Notes under the pieces: model-generated
What the model was told of the DNA's origin: nothing
Databases searched by the model: none
The model's input: only the letters and a program-made list of their open reading frames with translations
Assembly (NCBI RefSeq): GCF_002865645.1
Contig: NW_020194638.1
Coordinates: 1,178,001 to 1,242,000, forward strand
DNA from: Hyaloscypha bicolor E
Taxonomy: Eukaryota > Ascomycota > Leotiomycetes > Helotiales > Hyaloscyphaceae
DNA length: 64,000 bases
Direction of reading: 5' to 3'
Shown here: one piece after another, positions 33,762-46,156 of the stretch
Layout of the letters: the number at the start of each line of letters is the position of its first letter
Position numbering within the stretch: position 1 is the first letter of the stretch
Translations under genes and position numbers: made by a program

Positions 33762-34247
33762 TGTTGACGTAGAGACTTGAAGAGCCAAAAGAGAGAAACG
33801 AGTGAAACTGGGGACTACCAAAGAGATATAACATTTTGAGCAAGGAAGATGCGTGACAATTGATCAAAGAAATGCATCCTGCAAGAATCCACCTGCAGCT
33901 GGAGACCAAAATATGAGGGCCGACATGTCCATGTTTCATCTTAATCACATAAGATACTGGGGATTGGCGAGACAGATCACAGACACAAATGTGTACACTT
34001 CTGAGAGTTGACTGTGAAATATTTGAGAAACGATGAGGTTGGGATTGAAGACAAGGGGGCTTCGCCAAAGCACGTGAAAAGTGGGCCATGCTGGCACGCT
34101 AGGCTTCCATCCTTCCACCCCGCACCGCCGCTAGGGTATTTTGGGGAGCTTCAGCCTTCCCATCTTCCCACGAAAGATCAACAAACGTTCACCATACTCT
34201 GTCACACCACAATTTCGATAACAGCCCTTGGTACGCAGTACTGCATC
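33762..34247. promoter_or_regulatory. Divergent intergenic region before CSN6
   Basis: This 486-bp space holds the promoters of the minus-strand unknown gene and the plus-strand CSN6 gene. A CACGTG core lies at about 34071-34076. No other site was identified. Confidence 0.45.
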
Positions 34248-35559
34248 ATGGCGGTTGACGCCCCAAATCCTTTGATCTCCACTCAAAAGTCCTCCGACTC
34301 AGGCCTCCAAGTAGCACTCCATCCACTGGTTCTCCTCACAATCTCCGACTACATTACGAGACACACCCTCCGTCGGCAGCAGGGCCCTGTCGTTGGAGCA
34401 TTGCTGGGACAACAAAATGGCAGAGAAATCACCATTGAGCACGCCTTCGAGTGTCTGCTCGCCGAAGCTGAGGATGAGATCGTCTTAAATCAGACTTGGT
34501 TTGAGGAGCGACTGCAGCAGAGTAAGATATATCGTAAAAGCTTGACAGTACTGAACTAATTGTTTGACTTTTGCAGTGAAAGATGTGCACAAAGTCCCGG
34601 CACTTGATCTCGTTGGCTGGTATTCGATTTTGCCAGCTTCCGGCCCCCAGCCTGTGCATCTACCAATTCACCGCCAAATCCTCCACTCTTATAACGAATC
34701 CGCAATCCTGCTAGGCTTCCACCCCACGGCTGCTCTGGGGGGATCGGCTGGGGGCAAGCTGCCTCTAACGATCTACGAGAGCAACTACGAAGCAGAAGAA
34801 CTGGCGACTGCGATCGGAGAAGACAAGGAAATGAAAGATGGCGAATCCCAATTAGCATTGAGGTTCAAGGTACTGCCATACAGTGTTGAAACCGGAGAAG
34901 CCGAGATGATCAGTGTTGACTTCGTGGCACGAGGTGGGGGTAATGCAACAGCGGTGGATGGAACAACCAAGACACCGGCGGTCGAGAAGAGCGAACCATC
35001 ATCCGACAAGGGTAAAGGCAAAACACGAGCCAGCAAGAAATCAGAGGAGCAAGATCCAGAAGCTTCGAAAGCGGACGAACAACAAATTTTATCCCGGGAA
35101 GACGAAGAATTGATTGCCTCTCTCACCGCCAAGGCGAACGCAATCAAGATGTTACATGCACGGATCAACCTAATTGCGATCTACCTCCAGAACCTACCAC
35201 CGTCATACATATTGAATGTTGTGCCGGAAGATGTGGAGCCAACCGATAAGAAGTACACCCCGGTCAACCATTCCGTTCTCCGGTCCATTCAAGCCCTTCT
35301 TACCCGGCTCAGTCTCCTTGTCCCCGCCGATGCCGTTGCGTTTGAGCGCGAGTTGATGTCCGAACAAAACGACGTCAACCTCGTATCCTTGCTTAGCACC
35401 CTTACTCAGAGTATCAAGGACGTTAGGGAGACGGGTAGGAAGTTTGCCATCGTTGATACACAGAAAGGCATTAAGTCCAAATCTGACAGATCTGGTGGTC
35501 CTTGGGGCGGGAGCGGCTCATTCAATGGTGTTATGGGCGTTGGTGACCTTCTTTCCTAA
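34248..35559 (+). CDS. csn6: COP9 signalosome complex subunit 6
   Basis: Non-catalytic MPN-domain subunit of the COP9 signalosome, which removes NEDD8/Rub1 from cullins. Exons 34248-34521 and 34577-35559 (intron 55 nt, A|GTAAGA...TTGCAG) give 418 aa. The MPN domain is at about residues 20-160: [31 protein letters not shown] and [14 protein letters not shown]. The JAMM metal-binding His-x-His is absent, as expected for subunit 6 rather than 5. The C-terminal helical region starts near residue 275 ([19 protein letters not shown]). Between them is a Lys/Glu-rich disordered insert of about 60 residues. eIF3f is a related alternative, but the C-terminal half favours CSN6. Confidence 0.92.
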
Positions 35560-35867
35560 CATGACACGAAGGATACTTTGGGTGGCGAAGATTGATTGCA
35601 TTTACACGGCGTCAAGAAAAGGAAACGTGACAACAAGACTCTGCTGTTTTCTAGCGATCATTCATGACCGAGATGTAGACATGAAATGCGAATTATAGAA
35701 TTGAGATCATTACTGCAGTCTAGTTTGCTCTTGTTCCGTCCAACGCTGGTCTACCAGTACTACGAAAGAAAGAAAAAGCAAAATGCCGCCCACCTTCCTT
35801 AAATAGTCTTCCCCTTCCTAATCTGGATACCAGCAGATTTTAGTCCCGCATCTCGCTCAGCCTAAGC

Positions 35868-37272
35868 TCAAGCCTCAATCACCACTTTAATAACTAAATT
35901 CCCGTCATCGTCAATCGTTCTTCCTGCCAGCTCAAACGCCTTCTTTGCAGCACCCAAGCCTTTGAACTTGTGTGTAACCATGCCGTCCAAGCTCGGCAAC
36001 TTCATAGGGCCTTTTCCAGCAAGGAGCCTGATCCCAGTCTGATACGTGTTTGCGTACCTGAAAATTCCCAAAATGTCCACCTCGCGCAAGTGCGCGGCAG
36101 AGAGAGGAACAGTCTGGATGGGAGTGCCCATCCCGACCATGATTACTTTCCCGCCTGGTTTTGTGGCGTAGAGAGAAGTTTGCATGCACGGCTCTTTACC
36201 AGTGCATTCGAAGGTAACATCCACTCCATCATCTTCGTCGTCATCCAAAGCAAGCATGTCCGGTCTCGCGACTGCAAGGACATCCGCAGCAACAGCTTTT
36301 GCGCCATCAAGGCGGTCGCTGATGCTGCTGTAGCTACTCAAAGGTGACATTGCACCATCTGAGCTGGCGGGAGTAGAAGTTCCAGACATGAAAATGGAGG
36401 AAGAGGAGGCAGAAGGGTGCAGAGGCTTGGGGACAACGTAGCCGTGTGTCGCAAACCCCTTAGAGATTGCATACTGCACACGGCCTTCGTCGACATCCAT
36501 GATGGTTACAAAAGTGCAGCCAGATTGACGTGCCATTGCTGCTACAAGTAGGCCGACAGTTCCTGCACCTATGACAAGTGCAGTTGAACCAGGAGTTGGG
36601 GCGGCACGGTTGACTGAATGGATGGCGACGGACAGGGGCTCTAGAAGTGCAGCGGCATCGAAGGAGACGTGCTCGGGGATTCTGAACTTGGTTAGCCATA
36701 GTTATGGTTTTCGTTCAGAAATAAGTACTTGTGGCACCATATCGCAGGGTGGTTAATCCTCTCTTGAAGAGTCCCCTGAAAGTGAGGAACGCTTTTCGCG
36801 CTACTCCTGAACTTCATCTTTTTGCAAAGATTGTATCGCCCTTTTCTGCAGATTCCGCATTGGCCACAGGGAATGCCGACTTCCAGGGCCACTTTGTCCC
36901 CAATTGCAAATCCATTGACTTGCGGGCCAATGCCCACAACTACCCCGGAAGATTCATGTCCAAGGGACAACGGCGCACAAGCACAGAGGTCGCCATTGGC
37001 GAACTTCTTATAGTAGCTCACATCCGACCCGCAGATGCCGGTGGACTTGATCTGGATTTGAAGCTCGCCTGCAGAGGGTTGCTCGAGACTTCTGGTTTCC
37101 TGTATGATTGGTAAGAAATTTGGGCAACTCGCATATGCTTGTGCTGGAAACGCACCAATCTCAGATCGAGAGCTCCGTGTAGTACACTGGCGGCGACTGT
37201 CGCCGATTTAGAGGAGAGAGTGCGCGATTCCAACGAGACCGGAAGTTCCTCCGCAGTTGCTGAGGGAGCCAT
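35868..37272 (-). CDS. Zinc-dependent polyol/sorbitol-type dehydrogenase (MDR family)
   Basis: NAD(P)-dependent medium-chain dehydrogenase. Exons 37272-37156, 37099-36729 and 36681-35868 give 433 aa. Catalytic zinc ligands lie in STGICGSDVSYY and LSLGHESSG; the structural zinc Cys cluster is CGQCGICRKGRYNLC; the cofactor fold has VIGAGTVGLLVA. CKKMKFRSSAKSVPHFQG and LLEPLSVAIHSVNRA are typical of sorbitol, xylitol and L-arabinitol dehydrogenases. It is longer than the usual 350-385 aa because of a Ser-rich insertion (HPSASSSSIFMSGTSTPASS) plus an acidic DDDEDDG loop within the cofactor domain. Substrate cannot be decided from sequence alone. Confidence 0.88.
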
Positions 37273-37500
37273 CGTCTATATAAGGTTGCGGCGCTGATAT
37301 CTTTAGTCAACAAAAGGGAATGTGAGTACATAGATCGAGCAGTCGAAGTTGGGGGGATATGTGCAGTGCGTGGGGGGCACCTCTGCCAACTATAAATACG
37401 GCCATTGCAACAGCTTGCTACGGATCGTCCTCTGCCTTTGCTGCCCACTCAAACCCCTTTGCTTTATCTCTCTCTCCAATCTCCCTTCATAGCGCTGATA

Positions 37501-37758
37501 ATGTCGTGGAAATATTTTCTGCAGCCAGCAGCCCTGGATAAAGTGATGCAGCGTAAAGTTACGTGCTTGCTGGGGCGCGGACAGGGAGGCCCCTTGCACT
37601 TGCAGCATGAACTCGCTCGCGTATGCACCCTATGGTTTCTGCCAGTGTCATTCCCACATGGCCTCCACGCCTGTTGGGAGACGATCCCGCCGAACCTCTT
37701 GGCCTTTTCTGGGGACGAGGGGGCAAATCACTTTACCCCAGACGGTGTCAGGGTTTAG
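37501..37758 (+). CDS. Hypothetical 85-aa ORF with promoter-like upstream region
   Basis: Low-confidence prediction. The ATG follows a pyrimidine-rich leader and, about 105 bp upstream, a TATA-like CTATAAATA, which together resemble a fungal promoter pointing right. The frame encodes MSWKYFLQPAALDKVMQRKV at its start and has no domain I know. It could equally be a non-coding transcript from the divergent promoter of the dehydrogenase gene. Confidence 0.22.
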   Translation: MSWKYFLQPAALDKVMQRKVTCLLGRGQGGPLHLQHELARVCTLWFLPVSFPHGLHACWETIPPNLLAFSGDEGANHFTPDGVRV

Positions 37759-38508
37759 CCGGTGTGTGGGTGTTCCACGGATTCGCACTTTGGGGACGCT
37801 CGTGGGGGTTACAGCTTCCACGTCAGGAACCAGAGGCACCCGAATTCTCGATTACCCTCTGAGCGGCGGAAGCTCCGCCGCACTGGCAACGCCCCTTCGT
37901 GCTGGCACCATTGCGGCCATACTCCTCGGCCGCCGGCGGAGCGTGAGAAACAAATCAAATCAGGAAGCAAGGAGGCTGGTGGAAAGCCCAGCATGGGGTA
38001 GGACAAATTCGACATATCAAAGACCGACACAAGTTCGACCCATACCACGCTTGGAGACTCAGCCGCCAATAAGTTTCTCCGCGTGGAGTCAATGTACGGA
38101 GCTGGACCTACTTCGTATGTGGCTCTGGCCGGCAACGGAGCCTTGGGGCCCGGTAATAAAGCTTTTTGGTAAGGATTAGGGCTTACACTGAAGATGCGCT
38201 CTTAAGGTCCAAGAAGATCAGAGCCGTGGCTGGAGCTGTCGGATGCTGGCCGCCATGCAATAGGCAGAGCGGTGAGCGGAAATACGATGACAAGAGGGGA
38301 GCACTGATTTGACTAGTCTATATCACAAGCAAACATTACTTGAAGCATTCCATTGCACAGGAATTACAGAGGTTTTGGCCGCTGACTTGGGAGAGATCGT
38401 GCGATTCTGAAAAAGTTTATACACGAGGTGTGGGTAACACACGCCAAGGTTACATACAAATAAACTACGTCCCTCCCCTACGGTTAATTAAAGGCGATTC
38501 GCTGAGGC
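37759..38508. other. Spacer with no recognised gene
   Basis: GC-rich in its first part with overlapping open frames on both strands, none with a domain. The last part is the 3' flank of the minus-strand VPS17 gene. Confidence 0.4.
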
Positions 38509-40450
38509 TTAAAACGAACTCGTCGCGAGTCTAGCTGCAGCATTCCTAGCATCGACCCTATCCTCGTCGTCTTCTTCCTTAACACCGCGAAGACCACCAG
38601 CACTCGCACCACTGAGCGCTCTCTCTCGGCCCGACCCTGTCTGCTCTTCGCCATTCTCTTCTGGAACATTAGACATGAAACTGCCTGAAATGCTCCTGTT
38701 CAACCCATCGGGGCGTCGAGGTACACCGCTCCACGCATCCCCCTTTGGCCCCTGGCTGGCCGCTAAACTTGCTCTGCGAGTTGCGGGGTGCGCCTCACGG
38801 CCTAGCCTACTGAGACCACCGGAAGAATCGATTGCCCGAATATCGGGCCTGACACTTTCAAGCGTGGCCAGAGTTCGACGCTCTGCTTCGATTTCTCGAA
38901 TCACATATTCGCGGATGCTGAGTCGAAGATCCGCTGAGGTTCGAGCGAACCAGCGGCGTTGCTCCTGCATAAGGTTTGCCGTTACCCGCTGGGTTTTACC
39001 TAGCAAGTACAGCTCGTTACTTCGTGCCTCGTCCAATGCTGAGATAGCCTCGTCGACTTTCTCCCGTCGCACAGATGAGCTTGCCTTCAGCCTATCTGCT
39101 GCGTTCAGCTTGCTTCGTGTTAATTGCTGCGCTTGCAACAGCTCGCGCAGGAGAATGTGGCGATTCGTGAGCGTCTCCTTCACGATGAACGAATCTTGCG
39201 AATGATATTGCAAGGGATCGCCGATCGTTGTGGCCTCAGCAGTGCCTTGAGCGGCGTGGTAATCGCCAGTGGTCTGGATGGTCTTGCCCAATTTCCGATA
39301 GGCAGTTGCTAGTCCTTGATGCGGCTCTTGCACACTCATTGAGCCAAGCTTGACGCCAAAATCGGACTCTGCAAGTCCCAGGCCTGTTATCACTTAGCAT
39401 ATGGACATATTGAAAACTAGTCATGTGGATAGTGGGGGCTTACCTCTCCGAGCCTTAACTAACTTGTCTACCTTATGTCCTGCATCCATTGTACCAAGAT
39501 AAAACAGTTTTACAACAGGTCGAGCCTCTTGAAGCTCCGGCGTGTCATCGGGTGGAGGTGCGAATTGCTTGATGACCTTTCTGCGTACTCCGGTTGCCGG
39601 CTGTTTTCTCTTCAACATCGGGCTGTACCCAAAATCACTCTCAACAAAAAGGACCATCTCGTCATCCCTCATCAAAACGTCGTTTGCGCAAACGTAATTA
39701 AGCCACCTTTGGAGCGATGCCTTGACGCGGGCTTCATCCTCATCTGTACCAGCACCGGCAGATGTCAACGCAGGTGGTACTGCAGGTACAAGGGCTTCGG
39801 GATTCGAGGATATCAAGTGATCAGCCAACTTCATGAATTCGGAGTGGGTTCTTCGGACATCGCGGAATTGGGTAGTTCGAAACTTTGGAAGGTTGGTCTG
39901 AGGTGTTAGTATGCTGCTTTGAGATTCCAATTGATCCACTGAAACATACATGGACATCGAATCTCAAAATGGGGTCTTTTCTCCCAGTTCTCTCAAGGCC
40001 CGTTATTTTAGCTTGTAGTTTGTACTGAGGAGCTTGAGGTTGCTGCCCTTGACGATTGGTTTGGTGGTATCGCTGGGGCTCTGATCTATGAGGTTGCGCC
40101 TGGTATTGCGGTTGCGGTGGAGCTTGCTGCTGTTGACCTGGGTAGGTCTGCTGTTGCTCAGGCTGGCTGCGAATCGAGTCTGCGGTATTCGGCCGGTGTC
40201 CATCGCTCTCAGTCACAGATCCTTCCCCAACGCTGCTCTCTGCTCCTTGATAGCTTCCCCCGCCAAGTGTATCGTCTTGTGAAAACCCTGTGCTTGATTG
40301 ATTCGAAAGGTACGGCGTTGGGGACGGAGGAACATCGCCAGGTGCGCCAAATGAGCTTGTCCTTGGATGCTGTGGAGAAGCGACTGGGGATGAACCCCAC
40401 GGTGAAGTGCCCGCAGGATGATCTTCTTGTATCGATGCAGAATAATCCAT
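38509..40450 (-). CDS. vps17: Vps17-like sorting nexin (retromer PX-BAR subunit)
   Basis: Probable subunit of the membrane-bending sorting-nexin dimer of retromer, which returns receptors from endosomes to the Golgi. Exons 40450-39950, 39897-39444 and 39383-38509 give 609 aa; junctions are CAT|GTATGT...CTAAC...TCAG and AGAG|GTAAGC...AACAG. The N-terminal 130 residues are Ser/Gln/Pro-rich. The PX domain covers about 140-260 (FRTTQFRDVRRTHSEFMKLA, LQRWLNYVCANDVLMRDDEM). The BAR domain covers about 300-520 (GLATAYRKLGKTIQ, LLRELLQAQQLTRSKLNAAD). A disordered acidic tail follows. Snx41/Snx4-type nexins are alternatives, but the overall plan best fits Vps17. Confidence 0.8.
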
Positions 40451-40796
40451 GATGAGATTGGGTTTTTGCCTGATCGCAGTCGGGAACCAATGCTTGTGAT
40501 AAGAGGTGCGCGTGTTCTATTTCGATGACGTCTGGGGCCAGAAGATCAAGTCGACAAGTGCTATTGACATGAGATATGGCATACACAACGCATCGCCCAG
40601 ATAGTTGGAGAAGAACTGGCTCCTACGAGGTGAGCAATCAATTAGGGAGAAGATGAGAATCAACAAGCCCCCAGCTCTCCTAAGCGCAGGCATCCGGCAA
40701 CCATAAGCGCCACATAGGCGCTAAGCGAGCGCCTGACTTCTTCAACCTTTTCTCTCAAGACTTGCTTCAAAAGCTATCGAAATTCGAATTTGGGTG
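40451..40796. promoter_or_regulatory. Divergent promoter of vps17 and MEF2
   Basis: 346 bp between two divergent start codons. It includes tandem GGCGCTAAGCGAGCGCC-like sequence near 40714-40735 with partial symmetry. No established factor site was recognised. Confidence 0.45.
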
Positions 40797-43589
40797 ATGA
40801 GTCTACTTGTATCAAGGGGACGGCGTCAAGCATGGCATCGACGCCTCGGGTGCGTCGCACTTTGCAATAAATTAAAGGTCTCACGACATTGGCCCTCATA
40901 CTCAACTTCACATCACCATCACTATGATCCGAGTATCAAAAAGACCAGGAATATTGGCATCATTGCCCATATCGATGCCGTTAGATACCTTATTCTAACT
41001 ACATAGAGTTCAATTGCTAATTTTTTGGCAGGGGAAGACGACAACCACAGAGCGAATGCTTTATTATAGTGGTTTTACTCGTCGAATAGGAGGTATGGCC
41101 TGATATTTCAGCATGTCTTCATTCAAAAACACAAGTCGCCGCCCTGCACGGAACAGCATTTTCTTACAAACACATGAAAATCAACTTACAGCACATCAAG
41201 TGATGGTTATTGTGCCTCTGTTTCTTCAGCTTCTAATAATTTTGTTTCTTTAGATGTCGACGATGGATCCACTGTAACAGACTTTCTGCCCGCTGAACGA
41301 GCTAGAGGCATCACAATTCAGTCTGCAGCAGTCACTTTCCACTGGCCGCCCCTGCATGAAGGCCATACAGCCAAGGATGGCGTTCCCAAATCGCACACCC
41401 CCCATACTATCAATCTCATTGACACCCCTGGACACGCAGACTTCACGTTTGAAGTTCTCCGGTCTTTGAGAATTCTCGATGGAGCCGTGTGCATTCTCGA
41501 TGGTGTTGCCGGCGTTGAAGCACAAACCGAAAAAGTCTGGACGCAGGCAAACAGTTACAGTATCCCGAGAATTGTGTTTGTCAACAAGCTGGACCGGGAC
41601 GGCGCTGCATTCGAACGAACCGTCAAGGAAATTGGATCAAGGCTTCGCGGCTGGCCAGCCGTATGTCAGATCCCTTGGTGGGAAGGCGGCAAAGGGAGGT
41701 TCACTGGGGTTGGAGACGCTATCAATCTCTCTGCCCTAAAGTGGACAGAGGGAGGTGATGGGAAAAGTATCCAGACCTTTATTCTTGACCAGCTTGCTCA
41801 CGAAGATGCTAGCCTTCACTCAGAGCTTATTAAGGCACGAGGAGCGCTTGTGGAGGCTCTCTGTGAGTTTGATGAGGAACTTCTTGAGATTTGGTTGGCA
41901 TGCAACGATGATAGTCTGGCTGTTCCAGCCCAAGCAATTCGTGATAGTCTGAGACGTTGCGTCCTGGACGGCTCTGGGCGACTGATCCCTGTATTTGCTG
42001 GGGCAAGTTTCCGTAATATTGGAGTTCAGCCTCTCATGGATGCTGTCGATGACCTCCTCCCAAATCCAACCGAAAGGCCGGATCCTGAAATCAGCATTGG
42101 CAACCAGAAGGGTAGCTTATCTGACCTTCTACAAGGAAGACTATCGATCACACCAAACAAATCGCTGTCGAAAAAATTGGCGTCCCCTTTATCTCTGGTC
42201 GCTCAAATAGAAGGCTGTGCTCTTGCCTTCAAGGTGGTCAATGATCCTCGACGCGGTGTGCTTGTCTACATACGAGTGTATTCGGGATCAATCAAGAGGA
42301 ACTCGGCTCTGTGGAACACAAATCTGCATGTCACTGAGAGGGCTCAGCGGCTATTACAGATGCAAGCATCTGATGCGATTGAAATATCACATATTGCTAC
42401 TGGACAGATTGGCGTTATCGCAGGCCTAAAGCATGCCCGAACCGGAGACACACTTATCTCTTACCCTGGAGTCAACCCCAAACTTGGTCCTCCAGCACCA
42501 TTGAATACACTTCAATTACGGCCGATTGATGTTCCTCCGCCAGTATTCTTCGCAGCTATTGAACCCCACAGTCTTAGTGAAGAAAAGACTGTCGCGGACA
42601 TTCTTGGCTTGTTACTGAGAGAAGATCCGAGTCTGCACGTAAATGTCGACGAGGAGTCTGGGCAGATGTTGCTCAGCGGAATGGGAGAGCTTCACCTTGA
42701 AATCGCTCGAGATAGGCTTGTGAACGACTTCAAAGCCAAGGCCACCATGGGAAATATCGAGATCAGCTATCGCGAATGCGTTTTAGGGCCAGGAACTATG
42801 CCACATCGAGTTGTATTCGACCGTGAGGTTGCAGGAAAGAAAGGCAAAGCTGGCTGTCGAGCAAGCATTGAGCCAAGAAATGATGTCAGTTTAGAGACAG
42901 AACACACAATCCATCTCGACGGGAATGTCATCAAAATACAACTACCTGAATCCTCATACGACGAGGATGGAATCGAATTACTGCCTCCAAATCTGTCGTT
43001 CATTACGCTTCGAACCGCACTGATTAATGGTGCAAAAGCTGCTCTAGCTCGAGGGCCTCGCCAAGCATTCCCCCTCCATGCCAGCCATGTAGCGATAACA
43101 TTCGACCCAGTAACCGACTATTTTGGCAACGATACCTCTGCCGCCGCACTCTCCTCAGCAGCCAGACTTGCTGTCCAAGCGGCGCTCAAAGAAGCCTTCG
43201 ATAACAACAACATTGGGCTCATGGAGCCAGTCATGAACGTTGTCATAAGCTGCGATGAAGCCTCTCTCGGCGCCATTGTCCACGATCTCTCATCTGCGCG
43301 TGGTGGTCACGTCCTATCTCTCGACAACGATAGCAGCGAAGAATCTCCTTCCGATGTTCCGCAAATAGATACGAGCAGGATATATGCTCCTCCAGATCCG
43401 TTTGCTTCTAGCAGTGGTGCGGATAGAGCTGGACCGGGTCAGCAGAGACAAGTTACGGCGAGGGTGCCGTTGAAGGAGATGGTGGGGTATTTGAAGCATT
43501 TGAGGAGTTTGACGGGAGGGAGAGGAACGTTTATCATGAGTGTTGATCGATTTGAACGGCTTTCAGGTCCGAGAGAGAAGGCGTTGTGA
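40797..43589 (+). CDS. MEF2: Mitochondrial elongation factor G2 (ribosome-recycling GTPase)
   Basis: Translational GTPase that splits mitochondrial ribosomes after termination. Exons 40797-40979, 41032-41092 and 41254-43589 give 859 aa; an intron falls inside the P-loop region ([13 protein letters not shown]). The first about 45 residues are basic and Ser-rich, fitting a mitochondrial import signal. GTPase motifs: AHIDAGKTTTTE (G1), [10 protein letters not shown] (G2), [12 protein letters not shown] (G3), NKLDRDG (G4). EF-G domains follow: [15 protein letters not shown] in domain III, SYRECV and DPVTDYFGN in IV, then [12 protein letters not shown] and [11 protein letters not shown] in V. A C-terminal insert in domain V (about 60 residues, [14 protein letters not shown]) is unusual. 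MEF1 is less likely because of the divergent domain II-III region. Confidence 0.9.
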
Positions 43590-45004
43590 GAGGAGCATTG
43601 AAAAGTGTCTGAGTAGGTTATATATGGTATGTACAGTACGATTGACCAATGTTAAAAGTCGATTATATTGGAGTCAATGGGGCGAAGTAGCCAGGTATTC
43701 CAATTGTTGTGATGGGGCGGTAGATAACCCGCTGGAGGGATTGTGGTAGGGTAATAGCCGCCAAAGGAAAATATGTCCACCAAGTTCTTCCCTTCTTACT
43801 TGGATTGCATTAGCTGCCAAAGCCGGTTTCTATCCGCTCTACAGAGATAGAAATTATTGGAGAGTTTAAGCAATCTTAACAAAAATCACAGGAAGCAGAG
43901 CTTCAGAGCACGAGTTGAAGTGAACCGTCCAGTGGCCGTACGAGAAATGACTGTGTTGAAAGTGCGAAATTCTTCCTCTCATGTAATCTTACATCTTCCC
44001 TTCTTTCCTTCTTTAGCCACTAGCATGGGAAAATAAAGTGCTTTTTTCCTTCTCTCGTTTGCTGTCACGTTGCCCCAACGAGCACGAGGTACTGTTGCTG
44101 TAACTTTGCCTTCCTTAACTTGCTTATTCCAAATACTACCCAATATGCAGAATGTTCGGCAGCTATTAAGCCAACCAGCGTCTCCCAGACTTCATTCGGC
44201 CTTGTACCACGTTGGTAAGATTACCTAGTACTTCCAGGGGCAACATTCCGAAAGCCGCAAATTGGTTGCTTCTTCCAATCCGACTCTCATCTGAAGGTAT
44301 TACATACTTCTGAGCTTTCTGTGTCATCGTCAGTCAGATATGAACCATCCATGTGAGCCACTCCACTTACAAGCATCTTCCAAAGTACTGAATCATTGAT
44401 CCTAGGTTCATTGCCCTCTATTATTTTTCTGAATGTCTCAAAGTGTCCTGACTTTCTAGTTTGGGTCATTGATTATCATTCATGTCATATGGTTGAGCAC
44501 TATTATGGTGTGTCATTATACGACTTTTGCTTTTCTCATTTACTTGTTAGTGGATCAAACCCGAAGATCCCAAAAGGTGGCTGTCGACAGCAAACGTAAA
44601 TTGCCTTTGAACATGGCTTGGTAACTACGCCATCCAGCCCTATCAAGATCTAAAATAAAGCATAATAATTCATGACTCAATCAAGGCTCGTCAGAATCCA
44701 ACGACTTTCTTTCAATTTACCTACCCGCTTTAAGAGATTGCCTGGTGAGTTCGTTCCTGGTGGGGCAAAAGTGCCTTCCTCCTCACAGTGAAGCATGAGA
44801 AATGAACACGAGTCGCATACTCATTGTCTATCATGCCACGTACTTCATCCCAGGCCTGCGTATCCTGCCGAGCCATCCATGCCTGAACATTATTCCAGGG
44901 AGGAAGACGGTCTGGGTATTACACAAATATTATTCTGATATGGGAAAGAGGCTGGGCAAAAGGGCACCATGCAAAAGAACGGCCTGAAAGCATCCAAGTC
45001 CAAG
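43590..45004. other. Gene-poor stretch
   Basis: 1.4 kb between the MEF2 gene and a convergent minus-strand gene. Only small open frames without domains are seen. No repeats with clear ends were found. Confidence 0.5.
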
Positions 45005-45998
45005 CTATCCAGCAAGTTCAGGCGGTCTAGCACCAGAGCTCCCCATCTCGTGTGGTCGATTTATATCATGCAACTCATGCATTAGATCTCCTGGCCCCTT
45101 CTCACCCCCGTTGTTATTCCCTTCTGCTCGTTGTCGTTTTCTTAGATACTTGAATAATAGAAATGCGAACATGATAAAGGCGATACCTGCAACAGCAGCG
45201 CCGGCTCCAATCCCAGCTTTTGCACCCGTCGATAGACCGCCATTACCCGCTGCTGAGCTTCTCGTTGGCGAAGGTGAGGATATACCGGTTGAAGTCGCTG
45301 TAACTGAAGGACCTGAAATCGAAGACGCGGATGAGGAGACAGATGTTGGTCCAGCGAAATTAAATCCATTAACAGGAACTCCCAAAACATAATAGTCATT
45401 TCCCATAGTTGTAGATGTTGTTGTTAACCCTTCATTGATACTGCCCGGCACCTTCTCCATTACATATGTGACGACAAAGCCCTTGGAAACAGAAGACGCG
45501 CATTCGCCAACAATGCCAGCTTCCTGCATTTGTCGGAATTTATATCCACTATTAATTTCGCATTAGTCTTCATCAACTAATTTTTAAATTTTTCTGTGTA
45601 ATTGGGAGAGTAGGTAAAATAAGAGGAAGGGCAACCTACGACGGACAACACGCGACCTGCGTGCTCTGCTCATTCACTATACTCGTGCCCGCGGTGGTAA
45701 AGGCCCCCGGACACACAATCGGCCCAACACTGTACCGCGTCGTAAGTCCATTGAGTACAGGCGCAGTCTCCGTTTCCCACCACAGAGTGACTTGCGACGG
45801 CATGCACATCAGTGCTGGATCGACGGTAATTCCATAGCCAGGATCGAAGGCTACAGCATCGGACGTGGCCGACTGGATGAAGCCCAAACGTGCCCAGATT
45901 GCAGAGGAACAGCCTGATTGATAGGGGAAGGTAGTGGTGAGTGGGAGCCAGGAGGTAACTGTATTAAAGTTGGTTTCTGGAGAACGAGTTGTCGCCAT
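45005..45998 (-). CDS. Single-pass membrane protein, Ser/Thr-rich, function unknown
   Basis: Exons 45998-45640 and 45548-45005 join in frame to 300 aa (CCGTC|GTAGGT...AATAG). The N-terminal half contains spaced cysteines (SGCSSAIWARLG, ALMCMPSQ, IVCPGAF, VACCPSGY), suggesting disulfides in an extracellular region, although no clear signal peptide is present at the chosen start. A Ser/Thr-rich stalk (TSVSSSASSISGPSVTATST) leads to one membrane segment, GIAFIMFAFLLFKYL, followed by a basic, then acidic cytoplasmic tail of about 45 residues. The plan resembles fungal wall-sensor or mucin-like surface proteins, but no WSC domain is present. Confidence 0.72.
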
Positions 45999-46156
45999 TG
46001 TTTGGGCGAGGGGAGATGGGAAAGGAGGTGAGAAGGAAGGAAAAGGAAGGAAGAAAGGCTGGAAGGATTTTGGAGGATGTCATGTCTTTCATTGCGCATG
46101 ACGCCAAGGACCCAGGGTTGTATTTAGGATTTGGGGGCTGAGACGCGGTGAGGCTA

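Noticed and set aside
37607..38179. 190-codon plus-strand frame
   Set aside because: GC-rich region open on several frames at once; Arg/Gly/Ser-rich translation with no recognisable motif.
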